Of a stretch of 64,000 bases of DNA, positions 42,007 through 52,700 are shown piece by piece. The notes under the pieces are model-generated. The model saw only the letters and a list, made by a program, of their open reading frames with translations. It did no database searches and had not been told where the DNA came from. The stretch is from Trinickia terrae (GTDB lineage: Bacteria; Pseudomonadota; Gammaproteobacteria; Burkholderiales; Burkholderiaceae): positions 62,001 through 126,000 of the forward strand of contig NZ_SWJE01000013.1 of the NCBI RefSeq assembly GCF_005144415.1, in the 5' to 3' direction. Within the stretch, counting starts at the first letter, position 1. The number at the start of each line of letters is the position of its first letter. Position numbers and translations under genes: made by a program.

Positions 42007-43112
42007 TATGCCTTCGAGGATTGCGCTGCGTAGGGCTCGGCTGGCTGGCCGGCGGCAGGGCTTGCGTAACCCGCACCGTTTGCGTCGCGCGCCGCCTGCT
42101 CGAGGGGGGACGCGTTCTCCTCCATCGCGCGCACGAGGCGCTCCAGCACGCCGTTTTTGACGGCATCATACCCGCGTTTGATAGCTCGCTCAAACGAGTA
42201 AGCATCCGCGGAGCCGTGACTCTTGATGACGAGGCCGCGCAGGCCGAGGAGCGCCGCGCCGTTGTACCGCCGGGGGTCGACGCGTTTCTTGAAGCGCATC
42301 AATACCGGCATCGCGATGAGCGCCATCAGCTTGGAGAGCAGTGAGCGGCCGAATTCCTCGCGAATGATCCCGGCGAGCATCTGCGCGAGGCCTTCCGACG
42401 TCTTCAGCGCGACGTTGCCGACGAAACCGTCGCAAACGATGACGTCGACCGTGCCTTTGTAGATATCGTTGCCTTCGACGTTGCCGCGGAAGTTCAGCGT
42501 GCTCGTACGCAGCAACTCGCCCGCACGCTTGATCGTGTCGTTGCCCTTGATGACTTCTTCGCCGATGTTGAGGAGACCGATCGTCGGCCGCTCCTTGCCT
42601 TCGAGCGCGGACACGAGCGCATGCCCCATCTCGGCAAACTGCAGCAGGTGCTGAGGCTCGCAATCGACGTTGGCGCCGAGATCCAGCATCGTTGTGTAGC
42701 CGGCCAGATTCGGCAGCGCGGATGCAATCGCCGGGCGCTCGATGCCGGGCAGCGTTTTCAGCACATAGCGGGAAACGGCCATCAGCGCCCCAGTGTTGCC
42801 GGCTGAGATGCAGGCCTGCGCTTCTTCTTCCTTGACGCGGTTGAGCGCGACGCGCATCGACGAGTCTTTTTTCTTGCGCAGCGCGACTTCCACAGGATCG
42901 TCCATCTCGACCACTTCGGAGGCCGGAACAACGATCAGCGCCGCTTCATCCAGTGCTTTACACTTCTTGAGTTGGGCACGAATCGCCGTTTCGATGCCGA
43001 CGAGCATGAGCTGCGCATCGGGATGCGAACGAACGAAATTGACGGCCGCGGGAACGGTCACGGATGGGCCGTGGTCGCCTCCCATGCAATCAATCGTGAG
43101 CTTTATGGTCAT
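42006..43112 (-). CDS. plsX: Phosphate acyltransferase
   Basis: A 368-residue peripheral membrane enzyme that converts acyl-ACP to acyl-phosphate for phospholipid synthesis. It begins [20 protein letters not shown], with the family motifs [17 protein letters not shown] and [14 protein letters not shown] polar 20-residue tail is added at the C-terminus. Two hairpins of a repeated family lie in its 5' leader, and a terminator separates it from rpmF. Confidence 0.97.
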   Translation of the reverse strand: MTIKLTIDCMGGDHGPSVTVPAAVNFVRSHPDAQLMLVGIETAIRAQLKKCKALDEAALIVVPASEVVEMDDPVEVALRKKKDSSMRVALNRVKEEEAQACISAGNTGALMAVSRYVLKTLPGIERPAIASALPNLAGYTTMLDLGANVDCEPQHLLQFAEMGHALVSALEGKERPTIGLLNIGEEVIKGNDTIKRAGELLRTSTLNFRGNVEGNDIYKGTVDVIVCDGFVGNVALKTSEGLAQMLAGIIREEFGRSLLSKLMALIAMPVLMRFKKRVDPRRYNGAALLGLRGLVIKSHGSADAYSFERAIKRGYDAVKNGVLERLVRAMEENASPLEQAARDANGAGYASPAAGQPAEPYAAQSSKA

Positions 43113-43145
43113 GGAGTGCGACGAATTTCAGGCGCTCTGCATGGG

Positions 43146-43217
43146 ATCGCAGTAACCGCTAAAGCGCTAACTGCGATGCATCGGACCGGAGTAAGTACTG
43201 AAGCACCAACAACTCCG
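43146..43217. repeat. Two copies of a conserved-core hairpin family
   Basis: Copy one has ATCGCAGT (43146-43153) pairing with ACTGCGAT (43170-43177). Copy two has CGGAGT (43187-43192) pairing with ACTCCG (43212-43217). Both share AGTAA and AACT around a core like CCGCTAAAGCG. The outer bases differ between copies but stay complementary. They lie between the rpmF terminator and the plsX start. Confidence 0.65.
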
Positions 43218-43224
43218 ATCGACA

Positions 43225-43255
43225 CAAAAAAGCGGCAATTGAATGCCGCCTTTTT
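43225..43255 (-). terminator. Terminator after yceD-rpmF
   Basis: GCGGCA (43232-43237) and TGCCGC (43244-43249) pair around a six-base loop. Leftward it is followed by TTTTTTG, with A bases on the other side. Confidence 0.8.
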
Positions 43256-43338
43256 GCCGAGCCGGGAAAATGTCAAGCGAGCCGATCGCCGCGCGCGAAA
43301 CCACTGATGAATACAGCGGATGCCGCGCGCTGAAACGA

Positions 43339-43518
43339 TTAGTCGTTCTTCGTCTTGACGACTTTCTTGCCGCGGTAGTAGCCATTCGGGCTGACGTGGT
43401 GACGCAGATGCACTTCACCGGTGCTCGGCTCGACGGCCAGAGGCGCAGCGCTCAGAAAATCGTGCGAGCGGTGCATGCCGCGCTTCGACGGCGACTTCTT
43501 GTTTTGTTGGACTGCCAT
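43339..43518 (-). CDS. rpmF: 50S ribosomal protein L32
   Basis: A 59-residue ribosomal protein beginning [20 protein letters not shown]. The C-terminal part is [23 protein letters not shown] precedes the ATG at 43516-43518. The gene follows yceD in the conserved yceD-rpmF unit that precedes plsX and the fab genes. The cysteine zinc site of some L32 proteins is absent. Confidence 0.98.
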   Translation of the reverse strand: MAVQQNKKSPSKRGMHRSHDFLSAAPLAVEPSTGEVHLRHHVSPNGYYRGKKVVKTKND

Positions 43519-43627
43519 GGTAACTCCTAAAAATTTTCCGAATTCTAACACAGCCCGACTGGGGCATAGCCACTGGCCGGATGGCCAGGGCGCCCAATCG
43601 CGCTACTCCTGCAACTCTTTGATGCCT

Positions 43628-44269
43628 TCAATGCTTTTGACCATCGGGGCCGCCGCGCTTTAGCGCTTCGAGCGCAGCGAACGGATTCGGCTTGTCGGAT
43701 TCGCCATCGGGCTCATCCGATGATTCTTCGGCATCCTCGTCCTCGTCGGCTCCGCCGACGCCCGAGACGAGACTCTCGTGCACCTGCGGACACACCTCGT
43801 GCTTCGGCACCAGCGGAAGAGCAAGCAGCAGATCCTCTTCGATCAAGTCGACGAGATCGAACTGGCGCGAGCCTACGATCACATCGACTTCATCGTCGTC
43901 GAGCGGAAACTCCTCCACTTCCGCCTCGGTGGCCGCGAGCCGGTAAGTCGCGTCGATATCGAACGCCTGCTCGTATGGCGAGAGGCAGCGCTGACATTCG
44001 AGCCACGCGGACCCGTGCACGGCGAGCCGCAGATAAGGCTGCTGCCCTTCGGTGCCGTCGTCCTGCAATTCCGGCTGCGTCGAACCTTCGGCTTGCCAGG
44101 TGAACACAGTGTCGCGATCTGGCGCTTCCTCAGGGACTTCGTTTAACATGCGCGGCAGTTGCGACACGCGCACGGCACCCGCAGCCTGCCGCCCACTGCG
44201 AGCGAACTCGAATACATCGAATTCACGCGGGTCGACGGCGCCAACAGGTTTGCCAGGATGTTCGGTCAT
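43628..44269 (-). CDS. yceD: YceD/DUF177 family protein
   Basis: A 213-residue protein of the YceD family, which in bacteria and plastids is linked to 23S rRNA accumulation and is almost always encoded before rpmF. The family core is LECQRCLSPYEQAFDIDATY, followed by LIEEDLLLALPLVPKHE. A long acidic stretch and a short basic C-terminus follow. AGGAG lies before the ATG at 44267-44269; the longer frame upstream is discarded. Confidence 0.92.
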   Translation of the reverse strand: MTEHPGKPVGAVDPREFDVFEFARSGRQAAGAVRVSQLPRMLNEVPEEAPDRDTVFTWQAEGSTQPELQDDGTEGQQPYLRLAVHGSAWLECQRCLSPYEQAFDIDATYRLAATEAEVEEFPLDDDEVDVIVGSRQFDLVDLIEEDLLLALPLVPKHEVCPQVHESLVSGVGGADEDEDAEESSDEPDGESDKPNPFAALEALKRGGPDGQKH

Positions 44270-44504
44270 GTGCGCTCCTGTCTCGCTTCGAGCCAGACTC
44301 AAACCTCTCGGCCGGCGGGTTAAACCAGATTTATCGGCATGCTGACGAGCGCCAAAGGGCAATCCGGTAAGGAAATTGCATTCACGCGCGCATAGCACAT
44401 CGATGAAAAGCCCAGCATCATATCCGCTTTACCTTTACGAGTCAAATACTTAAGGGCACACTGCGCGCGCTGCTTTCGCCTGTCATCCCAATCGCCTTCA
44501 GACC

Positions 44505-45119
44505 ATGCCGGATTCCCTCGAACACCCTCCTCGGCTGATCCTCGCTTCCAGCTCCCGCTATCGCCGCGAACTGCTCGAACGCCTTCGCCTCCCTTATGAA
44601 ATGGCCGTGCCCGCCATCGACGAAACCCCGCTTGTCGGCGAAACGCCAGCCACCACCGCGCTGCGGCTCGCCGAAGCGAAGGCGCGCGCCGTCGCGGCAG
44701 GCGCCGGGGACCACGCGCTGGTGATCGGCTCGGACCAGGTCGCCACGTTCGGCGGCAACCAGATCGGCAAGCCCGGCACGCACGAAAAAGCGCTCGCTCA
44801 ATTGCGAACCATGCGCGGACGCGAAGTCGAATTCCATAGCGCCCTGTGCCTGCTAAATAGCCGCGACGGTTCCACGCAGGTCGAAGATGTGATCACGCGG
44901 GTCCGGTTTCGCGATCTTTCCGACGCCGAGCTCGATGCCTATCTGCGCGCCGAGACGCCATACGACGTCGCCGGCAGCGCCAAGTCCGAAGGACTCGGCA
45001 TCGCGCTTCTCGACGCGATCGACTCCAGCGACCCGACCGCGCTCGTCGGCCTGCCACTGATCGCGCTGACCCGCATGCTGCGTACGGCAGGCTATCCCCT
45101 GTTGCGGGGTGCGCAATGA
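44505..45119 (+). CDS. Maf family nucleoside triphosphate pyrophosphatase
   Basis: A 204-residue Maf-like protein (YceF type). These enzymes hydrolyse modified or canonical nucleoside triphosphates such as m7GTP and affect division. It begins [19 protein letters not shown], the Maf motif 1. [11 protein letters not shown] holds the catalytic Asp, and the C-terminal half has [13 protein letters not shown]. It overlaps the following methylase gene by ATGA. It diverges from yceD-rpmF. Confidence 0.93.
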   Translation: MPDSLEHPPRLILASSSRYRRELLERLRLPYEMAVPAIDETPLVGETPATTALRLAEAKARAVAAGAGDHALVIGSDQVATFGGNQIGKPGTHEKALAQLRTMRGREVEFHSALCLLNSRDGSTQVEDVITRVRFRDLSDAELDAYLRAETPYDVAGSAKSEGLGIALLDAIDSSDPTALVGLPLIALTRMLRTAGYPLLRGAQ

Positions 45120-45835
45120 GCGGCGTCCTCTATCTGATCCCGAATACGCTCGGCGAAGGCGACGCCGACGCGCTCGCCGCCGTCCTGCCAGCAGCCGTGC
45201 GATCGCGCGCCGCCACGCTCGGCTACTACATCGGCGAAAACGCGAAGACTACCCGCGCGTTTCTCAAGAAAGTCGGCACGGAAAAGCCGATCCAGGAAAT
45301 CGAAATTCGCGAATTGAACGTCAACACCCCCGCGGGCGAAATCGACCGCCTGCTCGCACCGGTCCTGGCCGGAGCCGATGCGGGGCTGGTCTCGGAAGCC
45401 GGCTGCCCGGCCGTCGCCGATCCCGGCGCCTTGCTCGTACGGCGCGCCCACGAGCGCGGCGTCAAAGTCGTGCCGCTCGTCGGCCCGAGCTCGATCCTGC
45501 TTGCGCTGATGGCCTCGGGCCTGAACGGCCAGAGCTTTGCGTTCCATGGCTATTTGCCGGTCGATCCGGCGGAGCGGGCAAAGCGCCTGCGAGATTTGGA
45601 GCAGCAGTCGCGCAAGGCAAAGCAAACGCAGATTTTCATCGAAACACCCTACCGCAACCGTGCGCTCCTCGATACGCTGATCGCAACGTGCGCGCCGTCG
45701 ACGCTCATTTGCGTAGCAGCAGACCTGACGCTGGAAACGGAGACGATCGCGAGCCGCCCGGCTGCCGAGTGGAAAAAAGCGCCGACGCTCGACTTGCACA
45801 AGCGGCCGGCGATCTTCCTGCTGCTGGCAGCTTGA
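45116..45835 (+). CDS. RsmI-like SAM-dependent methyltransferase
   Basis: A 239-residue tetrapyrrole-methylase-fold protein. The first strand reads [14 protein letters not shown], and the SAM-binding region has [19 protein letters not shown] and [16 protein letters not shown]. These match the RsmI-like group, whose well-known member methylates C1402 of 16S rRNA. This paralogue lacks the usual long C-terminal extension, and many relatives are annotated only as SAM-dependent methyltransferase. Its target is unproven. Coupled to maf. Confidence 0.85.
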   Translation: MSGVLYLIPNTLGEGDADALAAVLPAAVRSRAATLGYYIGENAKTTRAFLKKVGTEKPIQEIEIRELNVNTPAGEIDRLLAPVLAGADAGLVSEAGCPAVADPGALLVRRAHERGVKVVPLVGPSSILLALMASGLNGQSFAFHGYLPVDPAERAKRLRDLEQQSRKAKQTQIFIETPYRNRALLDTLIATCAPSTLICVAADLTLETETIASRPAAEWKKAPTLDLHKRPAIFLLLAA

Positions 45836-45878
45836 CAACAGCCTACGCCGGGCCGCCCGCAAGGCCCGGCGATGCGCC

Positions 45879-46901
45879 TCAGCGCAATTGCAATTTCCCG
45901 CCGAGCAGCAACGCATGCACGGCGGCATTGCCAACGGAAGCGCCGAACTTCCGCGCGACGCGATCGGTAATGCTTTCCTTCACCGTGTAATCGACGAGAT
46001 CCGGCGCCTTGATGACTTCGCGTGCGACATAGTCGGTATCGCCGAAGCCGTCGGCCAAGCCCAGCTCGACGCTCTTCTCTCCAGTCCAGAACAGCCCGGA
46101 GAAGATTTCGGGCGTCTCGCGCAGGCGCTTGCCGCGCCCCTCGCGCACCGCGTCGATGAATTGCTGGTGGATCTGGTCGAGCATGGCTTGCGCGTGCGCG
46201 TCCATCGCCGGGGTATCGGGCGAGAACGGGTCGTAGAACCCCTTGTTTTCTCCCGACGTGCGCAGGCGCCGCTGGATGCCGAGCTTGTCCATCAGGCCCG
46301 TGAACCCGAAGCCGTCCATCAGCACGCCGATCGAGCCGACGATGCTCGCCTTGTCGACATAGATCTTGTCGGCCGCGGCGGCCACGTAATAGCCGCCCGA
46401 CGCGCACATGTCGCCGACCACCACGTAGAACGGCTTGCCCGGGTACTTGGCGCGCAGCCGGCGGATCTCGCGGTTGATGATGCCCGCCTGCACCGGACTG
46501 CCGCCAGGGCTGTTGATGCGCAGGATCACGCCGACCGTGCCGTCGTCGTCGAAAGCGTTGTCCAGCGCCGTGTTGATGTCTTCGGCGTTCGCGTTGGTAC
46601 CCGACGAAATCTCGCCGTCGAGCGAGACGAGCGCGGTGTGGCGGCCGGTCGTCGAGACCTTGTCGCCGGAGAAATCCACGAGCCCCCATGCAACGATCAT
46701 CAGCACCGCGAGGAAGGCAAACCGGAAAAAGATCTTCCAGCGGCGCGCCGCGCGCTGCTCGTTGATCGCGGCCAGCGCGATGCGCTCGAGCGCCGCGCGC
46801 TCCCAGTTCGGCTCGCGCTCTTTGGCGCGCGCACCGCTGTTATCAGGCGCCGAGGGGGGACCGGAAGATTCGCTTGAGTCGGGATGGAGGTTGTCGGCCA
46901 T
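45879..46901 (-). CDS. sppA: Signal peptide peptidase SppA (short form)
   Basis: A 340-residue S49 peptidase. One N-terminal span (IFFRFAFLAVLMIVAWGLV, about 56-75) is preceded by an Ala/Ser/Pro-rich cytoplasmic segment. The catalytic Ser lies in DMCASGGYYVA and the Lys in SGENKGFYDPF, as in short SppA proteins. It degrades released signal peptides and membrane fragments. Six bases separate it from the Rieske gene upstream in the transcript. Confidence 0.94.
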   Translation of the reverse strand: MADNLHPDSSESSGPPSAPDNSGARAKEREPNWERAALERIALAAINEQRAARRWKIFFRFAFLAVLMIVAWGLVDFSGDKVSTTGRHTALVSLDGEISSGTNANAEDINTALDNAFDDDGTVGVILRINSPGGSPVQAGIINREIRRLRAKYPGKPFYVVVGDMCASGGYYVAAAADKIYVDKASIVGSIGVLMDGFGFTGLMDKLGIQRRLRTSGENKGFYDPFSPDTPAMDAHAQAMLDQIHQQFIDAVREGRGKRLRETPEIFSGLFWTGEKSVELGLADGFGDTDYVAREVIKAPDLVDYTVKESITDRVARKFGASVGNAAVHALLLGGKLQLR

Positions 46902-46907
46902 GCTCGG

Positions 46908-47312
46908 TCAATCTGGAATTCGATGGGTGGCCGGACGCAAGTCGCCGTCGGGCAGCCAGAATACAGCGCGGCCTTCCGGCGTATCCCGCTCGTCGACCCG
47001 AACGGGACGCAGCCTGCCGCCACGGCACGGGCCGCCGATGCAGCGCCCCGTGTCCGGCGCGTAGATCGCGCCGTGAGTGGCGCACATCAAGTATAACCCT
47101 GACGATTCGAAGAACTGCCCTTCCACCCAGTCGAGCTCCATCGGCACATGGGCGCAGCGGTTCAGGTAACCGTAGGCCTGGCCGTCGTAGCGCACGAAGA
47201 ACACGACCGCCTCGCCACCCAGATAGGAAGCCGTCAGGCGCACGCCCGCCCCGCCGTCGACGAGTTCGTCGGACGGGCAGACGCGCACCGGCTCCACCGC
47301 CGCCTCGCTCAT
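46908..47312 (-). CDS. Rieske [2Fe-2S] domain protein
   Basis: A 134-residue protein with the Rieske cluster motif split over two loops: NRCAHVPMEL (CxH) and YLMCATHGAIYAP (CxxH). The chain then has CIGGPCRGGRL. Stand-alone Rieske proteins act as ferredoxins for oxygenases or have unassigned roles. No oxygenase is nearby. It lies between gph and sppA, with an ATGA overlap with gph, so it is expressed with them. The function beyond electron transfer is unknown. Confidence 0.92.
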   Translation of the reverse strand: MSEAAVEPVRVCPSDELVDGGAGVRLTASYLGGEAVVFFVRYDGQAYGYLNRCAHVPMELDWVEGQFFESSGLYLMCATHGAIYAPDTGRCIGGPCRGGRLRPVRVDERDTPEGRAVFWLPDGDLRPATHRIPD

Positions 47313-47968
47313 GCGTACTCCCTGAGCCACGCCGCGAGCGACGTGACGGAATCGGCGACGAAACGCGGCTCGAGCGCAGCCAGCGCCTCGGCGGGATGAG
47401 CGCCGTAGGTCACGGCCACGCTCGCCGCGCCTGCGTTGGTCGCCATCTGCAGATCGTGAGTCGTGTCGCCGATCATCACCGTGCGATCGAGATCCTGCCC
47501 CAATTCGCGGGTCAGCTCCTGAAGCATGGCCGGATGCGGCTTCGAGAACGTTTCGTCCGCACAGCGGGTGCCGTCGAAGAGGCTCGTCAGGTGCATCTGG
47601 TCGAGCGCACGATTCAACCCAACGCGACTCTTGCCAGTCGCGACGCCCAGCAGATAGCCGACGTCGCGCAGCTCCTGAAGCATCTCGCGCACGCCCACGA
47701 ACAGCTCCTGGTACTGGTCCTTCGCAAGATAGTGGTAGCGATAGCGCTCGGCGAGGCGCGGATATTCCGACGGATCGAGCGTCGGCGCGGCGATCTGCAG
47801 CGCGTCGCGCAAGCCCAGGCCGATCACGTAGCTCGCCGCCTCGTCGGCGGGTACCGGCAGGCCGAGATCGCGGCACGCAGCCTGAATGCTGCGCGTGATG
47901 TGCGCAGTCGAATTCATCAGCGTGCCGTCCCAGTCGAAGACGATCAGGTCAAATTGCTGTCGGGCCAT
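47309..47968 (-). CDS. HAD-family hydrolase (phosphoglycolate phosphatase-like)
   Basis: A 219-residue HAD phosphatase. Motif I is VFDWDGTLMNST with the nucleophile and acid Asp, motif II Thr is in GVATGKSR, motif III Lys is in FSKPHPAML, and motif IV is MIGDTTHDLQMA. The cap domain follows motif I. The order resembles Gph/PGP proteins, but substrates cannot be read from sequence. It lies in the rluC-gph-Rieske-sppA leftward unit, 33 bases after rluC. Confidence 0.92.
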   Translation of the reverse strand: MARQQFDLIVFDWDGTLMNSTAHITRSIQAACRDLGLPVPADEAASYVIGLGLRDALQIAAPTLDPSEYPRLAERYRYHYLAKDQYQELFVGVREMLQELRDVGYLLGVATGKSRVGLNRALDQMHLTSLFDGTRCADETFSKPHPAMLQELTRELGQDLDRTVMIGDTTHDLQMATNAGAASVAVTYGAHPAEALAALEPRFVADSVTSLAAWLREYA

Positions 47969-48001
47969 GCGTGTCGGTCCTCGTCCCTTTTTTCTTACGG
48001 T

Positions 48002-49003
48002 TCAGTGTGCGCCGCGCAGCTCAGTCAACTGGTCGATGAAGCTGCGGCAGTCGGCGGGCAGCGGCGCCTCGAACTGCAGCGGCTCGCCGGTGACCGGATG
48101 CACGAGGCGCAGCCGGTGCGCGTGCAGGAACATCCGCTTGATCCCCGGCCGGGCGTTCGCCCGGGCCAGCGCCTTGTTTAGCGCGAAATCGCCGTACTTC
48201 GCATCGCCGACGATCGGCAAGCCAAGATGCGCCAGGTGCACGCGAATCTGATGGGTACGCCCCGTCTTCAGTTCCGCTTCGAGCAGCGCGTACCCGGGCC
48301 AGCGGTCAATGAGGTTGAACACCGTATGCGAAGGCAGGCCGTCAGCCTGGACGCGCACGCGCCGCTCGCCGTCGGGGGTCGAATACTTGTGAAGCGGCTC
48401 CTTGACCGCGCGCCGCCGCCCCCAGTCGCTCGACCACTCGCCATGCACGCAGGCGTAGTAGCGTTTGTCCATTTGGCTGTCGCGGATCTGCTCGTGCAGA
48501 CCGACGAGCGCTGCGCGCTTCTTGGCGAGCATCAGGACCCCCGAGGTCTCGCGATCCAGCCGATGCACCAGCTCGAGGAACTTGCCCTGCGGCCGCGCCT
48601 CGCGCATCTGCTCGATCACGCCGAAGGCGACCCCGCTGCCGCCGTGTACCGCGACGCCGGCCGGCTTGTCGATCACGAGCAGGTGCTCGTCCTCGAACAA
48701 GATGTCGAAATGGGCAGCCGGCACTGGCGCCGCGAAGTCTTCCGAAAAATCGCGCGCGACGCGCACCGGCGGCACGCGCACGACGTCGCCGTACGCCAGC
48801 CGGTATTTCGCGTCGACCCGTCCCTTGTTCACGCGCACTTCGCCGCTGCGCAGGATGCGGTAAATATGACTTTTCGGCACACCCTTGCAGATGCGCAGCA
48901 AAAAATTATCGATACGCTGCCCCGCGGAACCGTCGTCGATATGTATCATCGAGACTTGGTCGCTTGCGACTGAATTCTGGGATGTTTTGCCTAACTCATT
49001 CAT
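48002..49003 (-). CDS. rluC: 23S rRNA pseudouridine synthase RluC
   Basis: A 333-residue RluA-family enzyme that modifies U955, U2504 and U2580 of 23S rRNA in E. coli. An S4 RNA-binding domain (QRIDNFLLRICKGVPKSHIY) precedes the catalytic domain, with the active-site Asp in VHRLDRETSGVL. It is divergent from rne, as in many proteobacteria. No ribosome site is obvious before the ATG at 49001-49003, and a TATATT element lies only a few bases upstream. Confidence 0.95.
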   Translation of the reverse strand: MNELGKTSQNSVASDQVSMIHIDDGSAGQRIDNFLLRICKGVPKSHIYRILRSGEVRVNKGRVDAKYRLAYGDVVRVPPVRVARDFSEDFAAPVPAAHFDILFEDEHLLVIDKPAGVAVHGGSGVAFGVIEQMREARPQGKFLELVHRLDRETSGVLMLAKKRAALVGLHEQIRDSQMDKRYYACVHGEWSSDWGRRRAVKEPLHKYSTPDGERRVRVQADGLPSHTVFNLIDRWPGYALLEAELKTGRTHQIRVHLAHLGLPIVGDAKYGDFALNKALARANARPGIKRMFLHAHRLRLVHPVTGEPLQFEAPLPADCRSFIDQLTELRGAH

Positions 49004-49724
49004 TCTGAATATAATTTGCCCAGCAGTCTGCGGTGGACGGCGCGTTTGCCGGAAACCGGGCGGATTGCAAGAGGTGCAAGCGGGAAATCGTTATTTTACT
49101 TGCTTACTTGCACCGAGGGCTGGTTGCTCGCCCTTAAAAAACGAGAAGCAACGAGTTGCACGCACGGAACCTGCGCCCGGCAGGGACGGCGCCCACAGGC
49201 GCGTTCGGTCAGGATCGGCTCCGACGGTAACGGAATTTTGGTAAAAAAGAATTTATCTGGCGAGCCTCGGGATCAAGCGATATCAGCAACACGAGGCTCC
49301 CCATTGCGAAAAAACGGCGTGCGCCCGGATGTGTCCCGCAGAGAGCGCGGGACTTGGCGACGTCAAAACGAGCGAGACACCCTGCGCGGCCTTCGAGCGT
49401 TGGTCGGGTTTCTGCGGCGCTACCGCGCAGCGCACACCCGGCCGACAATCGCGCAAGCATTGTGCGACGCCAGTCGCGGCGTTCATGCGCCGAGCGGCTC
49501 GAGGCGCACGGCGTGTCGCTGCCGTTTTTTGAAGCCGTGTTCGCAGCGCCCTTGCGGCTTGCGGTCCATGTTTAGGGCCCAGCCCCTTCAGGCAATTCTC
49601 CCCGCCATCATTCCTGCTCCAGCGTGCTCGTGACAACACAATAAGGATGCGGCGTACCGCCTGCAGCCGCGCGGCTGGCAACCGCGCGGCGACGGCCGGT
49701 ATCCAGCCGCTCTGGAGCCGTTCA
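49004..49724 (+). other. rluC-rne intergenic region, probable long rne leader
   Basis: This 721-base gap between divergent rluC and rne holds no credible gene. The reading frames in it are short or lack family features. In enterobacteria the rne message has a long structured leader through which RNase E limits its own synthesis, and divergent rluC-rne order is also conserved there. The same function here is inferred. I cannot place the promoter with confidence. Confidence 0.55.
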
Positions 49725-52700
49725 ATGAAACGCATGCTGTTCAATGCGACGCAGCAGGAAGAACTGCGCGTCGCCATCGTCGATGGGCAAAAGCTCATCG
49801 ACATCGATATCGAGACTGCCGGCCGCGAACAGCGCAAAGGCAACATCTACAAAGGGATCGTCACCCGCATCGAGCCGTCGCTCGAGGCGTGCTTCGTCAA
49901 CTACGGCGAAGACCGCCACGGCTTCCTGCCGTTCAAGGAAGTCGCCCGCCAGTACTTCAGGGAAGGCGTCGACATGCGCTCCGCGCGCATCCAGGACGCG
50001 CTGCGCGAAGGCCAGGAGCTGATCGTCCAGGTCGAGAAGGAAGAGCGCGGCAACAAGGGCGCCGCCCTCACCACGTTCATCTCGCTCGCCGGCCGCTACC
50101 TCGTGCTGATGCCGAACAACCCGCGCGGCGGCGGCGTGTCGCGCCGGATCGAGGGCGACGAGCGCCAGGAGCTGCGCGAGACGATGTCGCAACTGCAATT
50201 GCCGGACGGCATGAGCATCATCGCGCGCACGGCCGGCATCGGCCGCTCCGCCGAAGAGCTGCAGTGGGACCTGAACTACCTGATGCAGCTGTGGCGCGCT
50301 ATCGAAGCCGCCTCGCAAAACGGCACGGCCGGCCAGCCGATGCTGATCTATCTCGAATCGAGCCTCGTGATCCGCGCGATTCGCGACTACTTCCAGCCCG
50401 ATATCGGCGAAATCCTCATCGACACCACGGAAATCCATGACCAGGCGCGCGCCTTCATGGATATCGTGATGCCGGACAATGTCAACAAGGTCAAGCGTTA
50501 CCACGACGACGTCCCCCTCTTCTCGCGCTTCCAGATCGAGCACCAGATCGAGACTGCGTACTCGCGCACGGTGCCGCTGCCGTCGGGCGGCGCGATCGTG
50601 ATCGACCACACCGAGGCGCTCGTCGCGATCGACGTGAACTCGGCGCGCGCCACCAAGGGCGCCGACATCGAGGAAACAGCCGCGCGCACGAACCTCGAAG
50701 CCGCCGACGAAGTCGCCCGCCAGCTGCGCCTGCGCGATCTGGGCGGCCTGATCGTGATCGACTTCATCGACATGGAATCGGCCAAGAGCCAGCGCGAAGT
50801 CGAGCAGCGCCTGAAGGATGCGCTCAAGCACGACCGCGCGCGCGTGCAGATGGGCAAGATCTCGCGCTTCGGCCTGATGGAGCTGTCGCGCCAGCGCCTG
50901 CGTCCGGCGCTCTCCGAGGGCAGCCACGTCACCTGCCCGCGCTGCAACGGCACCGGCCATATCCGCGACACCGAATCGTCCGCGCTGCAAGTGCTGCGGA
51001 TCATTCAGGAAGAAGCGATGAAGGAAAACACCGCGGCGATCCACTGCCAGGTGCCGGTCGAGGTGACCGCCTTCCTGCTCAACGAAAAGCGTCAGGAAAT
51101 CAACAAGATCGAGTCGCGCTTCAAGGTCAACGTCGTGTTGATCCCGAACAAGCACCTCGATACCCCGCACTACAAGCTCGAGCGCCTGCGTCACGACGAC
51201 GCGCGCCTCGACGACCCGCGCGCATCCTGGAAGATGGCCGAGGAAGCGGCCCGCGAGCTCGAGTCGGAAACCGGCTATAGCAAGCGTACCGAAGAGGTGA
51301 AGCCGAAGCAGGAAGCGGCGGTCAAGGGCATCACGCCCGAGAAGCCGGCGCCGAGCGCGCCCGTGAAGCCGGCTCCCGCCGCCACGCCCGCGCCTGTCGC
51401 GGTTACGCCGGCGGGCGGCGGATTCATCGGCTGGCTGAAGAACCTGTTCGGCATGGCGCCTGCAGCGCCCGCTCCGGCGCCTGTGATCGAAGAGCCTGTG
51501 CGTCCGGCGCGTGCTGAGCGCACCGGCGAGCGCGGCGGCGACCGCAATCGCAATCGCCGCGGCGGCGCAGGCCGCGAAGGCGCGGCAGCGCGCGGCGAAA
51601 CCGCGATCGGCGGCCGTCAGGCCCAGCCGTCGCAGCGCCGCGACGAGCAGAAGGAGCAGCGCGAAGCCCGTGGCGGCCGCGATCAGCGCGAGCAGCAACG
51701 CGAAGGCCGTGAACCGCGTGAGGGTCGCGAGCCGCGCGAAGGCCGCGAGAGCCGTGAACGTCAGCAGGAGCGCGGCGAACGTGTGGAACGCGCCGAGCGT
51801 GGCGAGACCGAAGCCGCGACGCGCGGCGAGCGCCAGGACCGCGGCGAGCGTCGCGAGCGCGGCGAACGCGTCGAGCGTGTGGAACGCGGTGAGCGCCGCA
51901 AGCCGCAGCCGGAAGTCGCCGCCGAAGCTGCTGCCCGCAGCGAAGCGCTCGCGGCCGACGAGGCAGCGGCGGCGTCCGCCGCCGCTGGCCAAGCCGACGC
52001 ACCGTTCGAGCAGGAAGGCGCCGCGCGGGATGGTGAAGAACGCCGCCGCCGCCGCCGCGGTCGTCGTGGCGGCCGTCGCGAGCGCGAGGACGAAGGTGTG
52101 AACGTGACGCACGCGGCCGATATCGCCGAAGCCGAGGGCGCAGTCGCTGCCGTTCCGGCAGCGGCTCCCGAGCACGCGCATGCCATCGAGCCGGTGGTTA
52201 CACCGCGCGAAGTGCCGGCCCCGGTTGAAACCGTCGCGCAAACCGAGGCGGTGGTGACGCCAGTCGAGACCCCGGCACCGGTCGCCACCGAATTGACCGA
52301 GGCCCCCGCACCGCACGCCGTGCGCGAAGCGGTTGCCGAAGCCGTTCAAGCCGAGCCGGTCCCGGCAGCAGCTGCCGTCGAACCGCAACACCCCGCCGCT
52401 GAAGCCGCTCCGGCGCCTGCACCGGCCATGCCGGCCGCGCCAGTCGAAGCCGCCGTGCCGGCATCCGCCGACGACTTCACGGCGCCCGCCGTGGAAACGC
52501 AGCCGGCAAGCACCGCTCAGCCGGCCGAAGCCGAAACGGTTGCGGAAGTCACCCAGGCAGCGCCGGTCGCTGTCGAGACGCAAACGGAAGCCCCGGCCCC
52601 GCTCGAACCCGCCGTGGCGCATGCTCCAGCGCAACACAAGAACGGCTTGGCGGCGACGGACTTGCAGCCGATGCTGGAATCGGCCGGCCTGGTCTGGGTC

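Noticed and set aside
43655-43668. 14-base match to the core of the hairpin family inside yceD
   Set aside because: The core is present but the flanking bases do not pair, and the bases are explained by the yceD codons. Not counted as a copy.
49016-49633. 205-codon frame in the rluC-rne gap
   Set aside because: No ribosome site, Arg/Ala-rich composition and several overlapping frames of equal quality; treated as non-coding leader.
49722-52637. 971-codon open frame antisense to rne
   Set aside because: It mirrors the GC-rich, Arg/Ala-rich codons of rne, has no family features and no ribosome site; an open antisense frame is common in such DNA.
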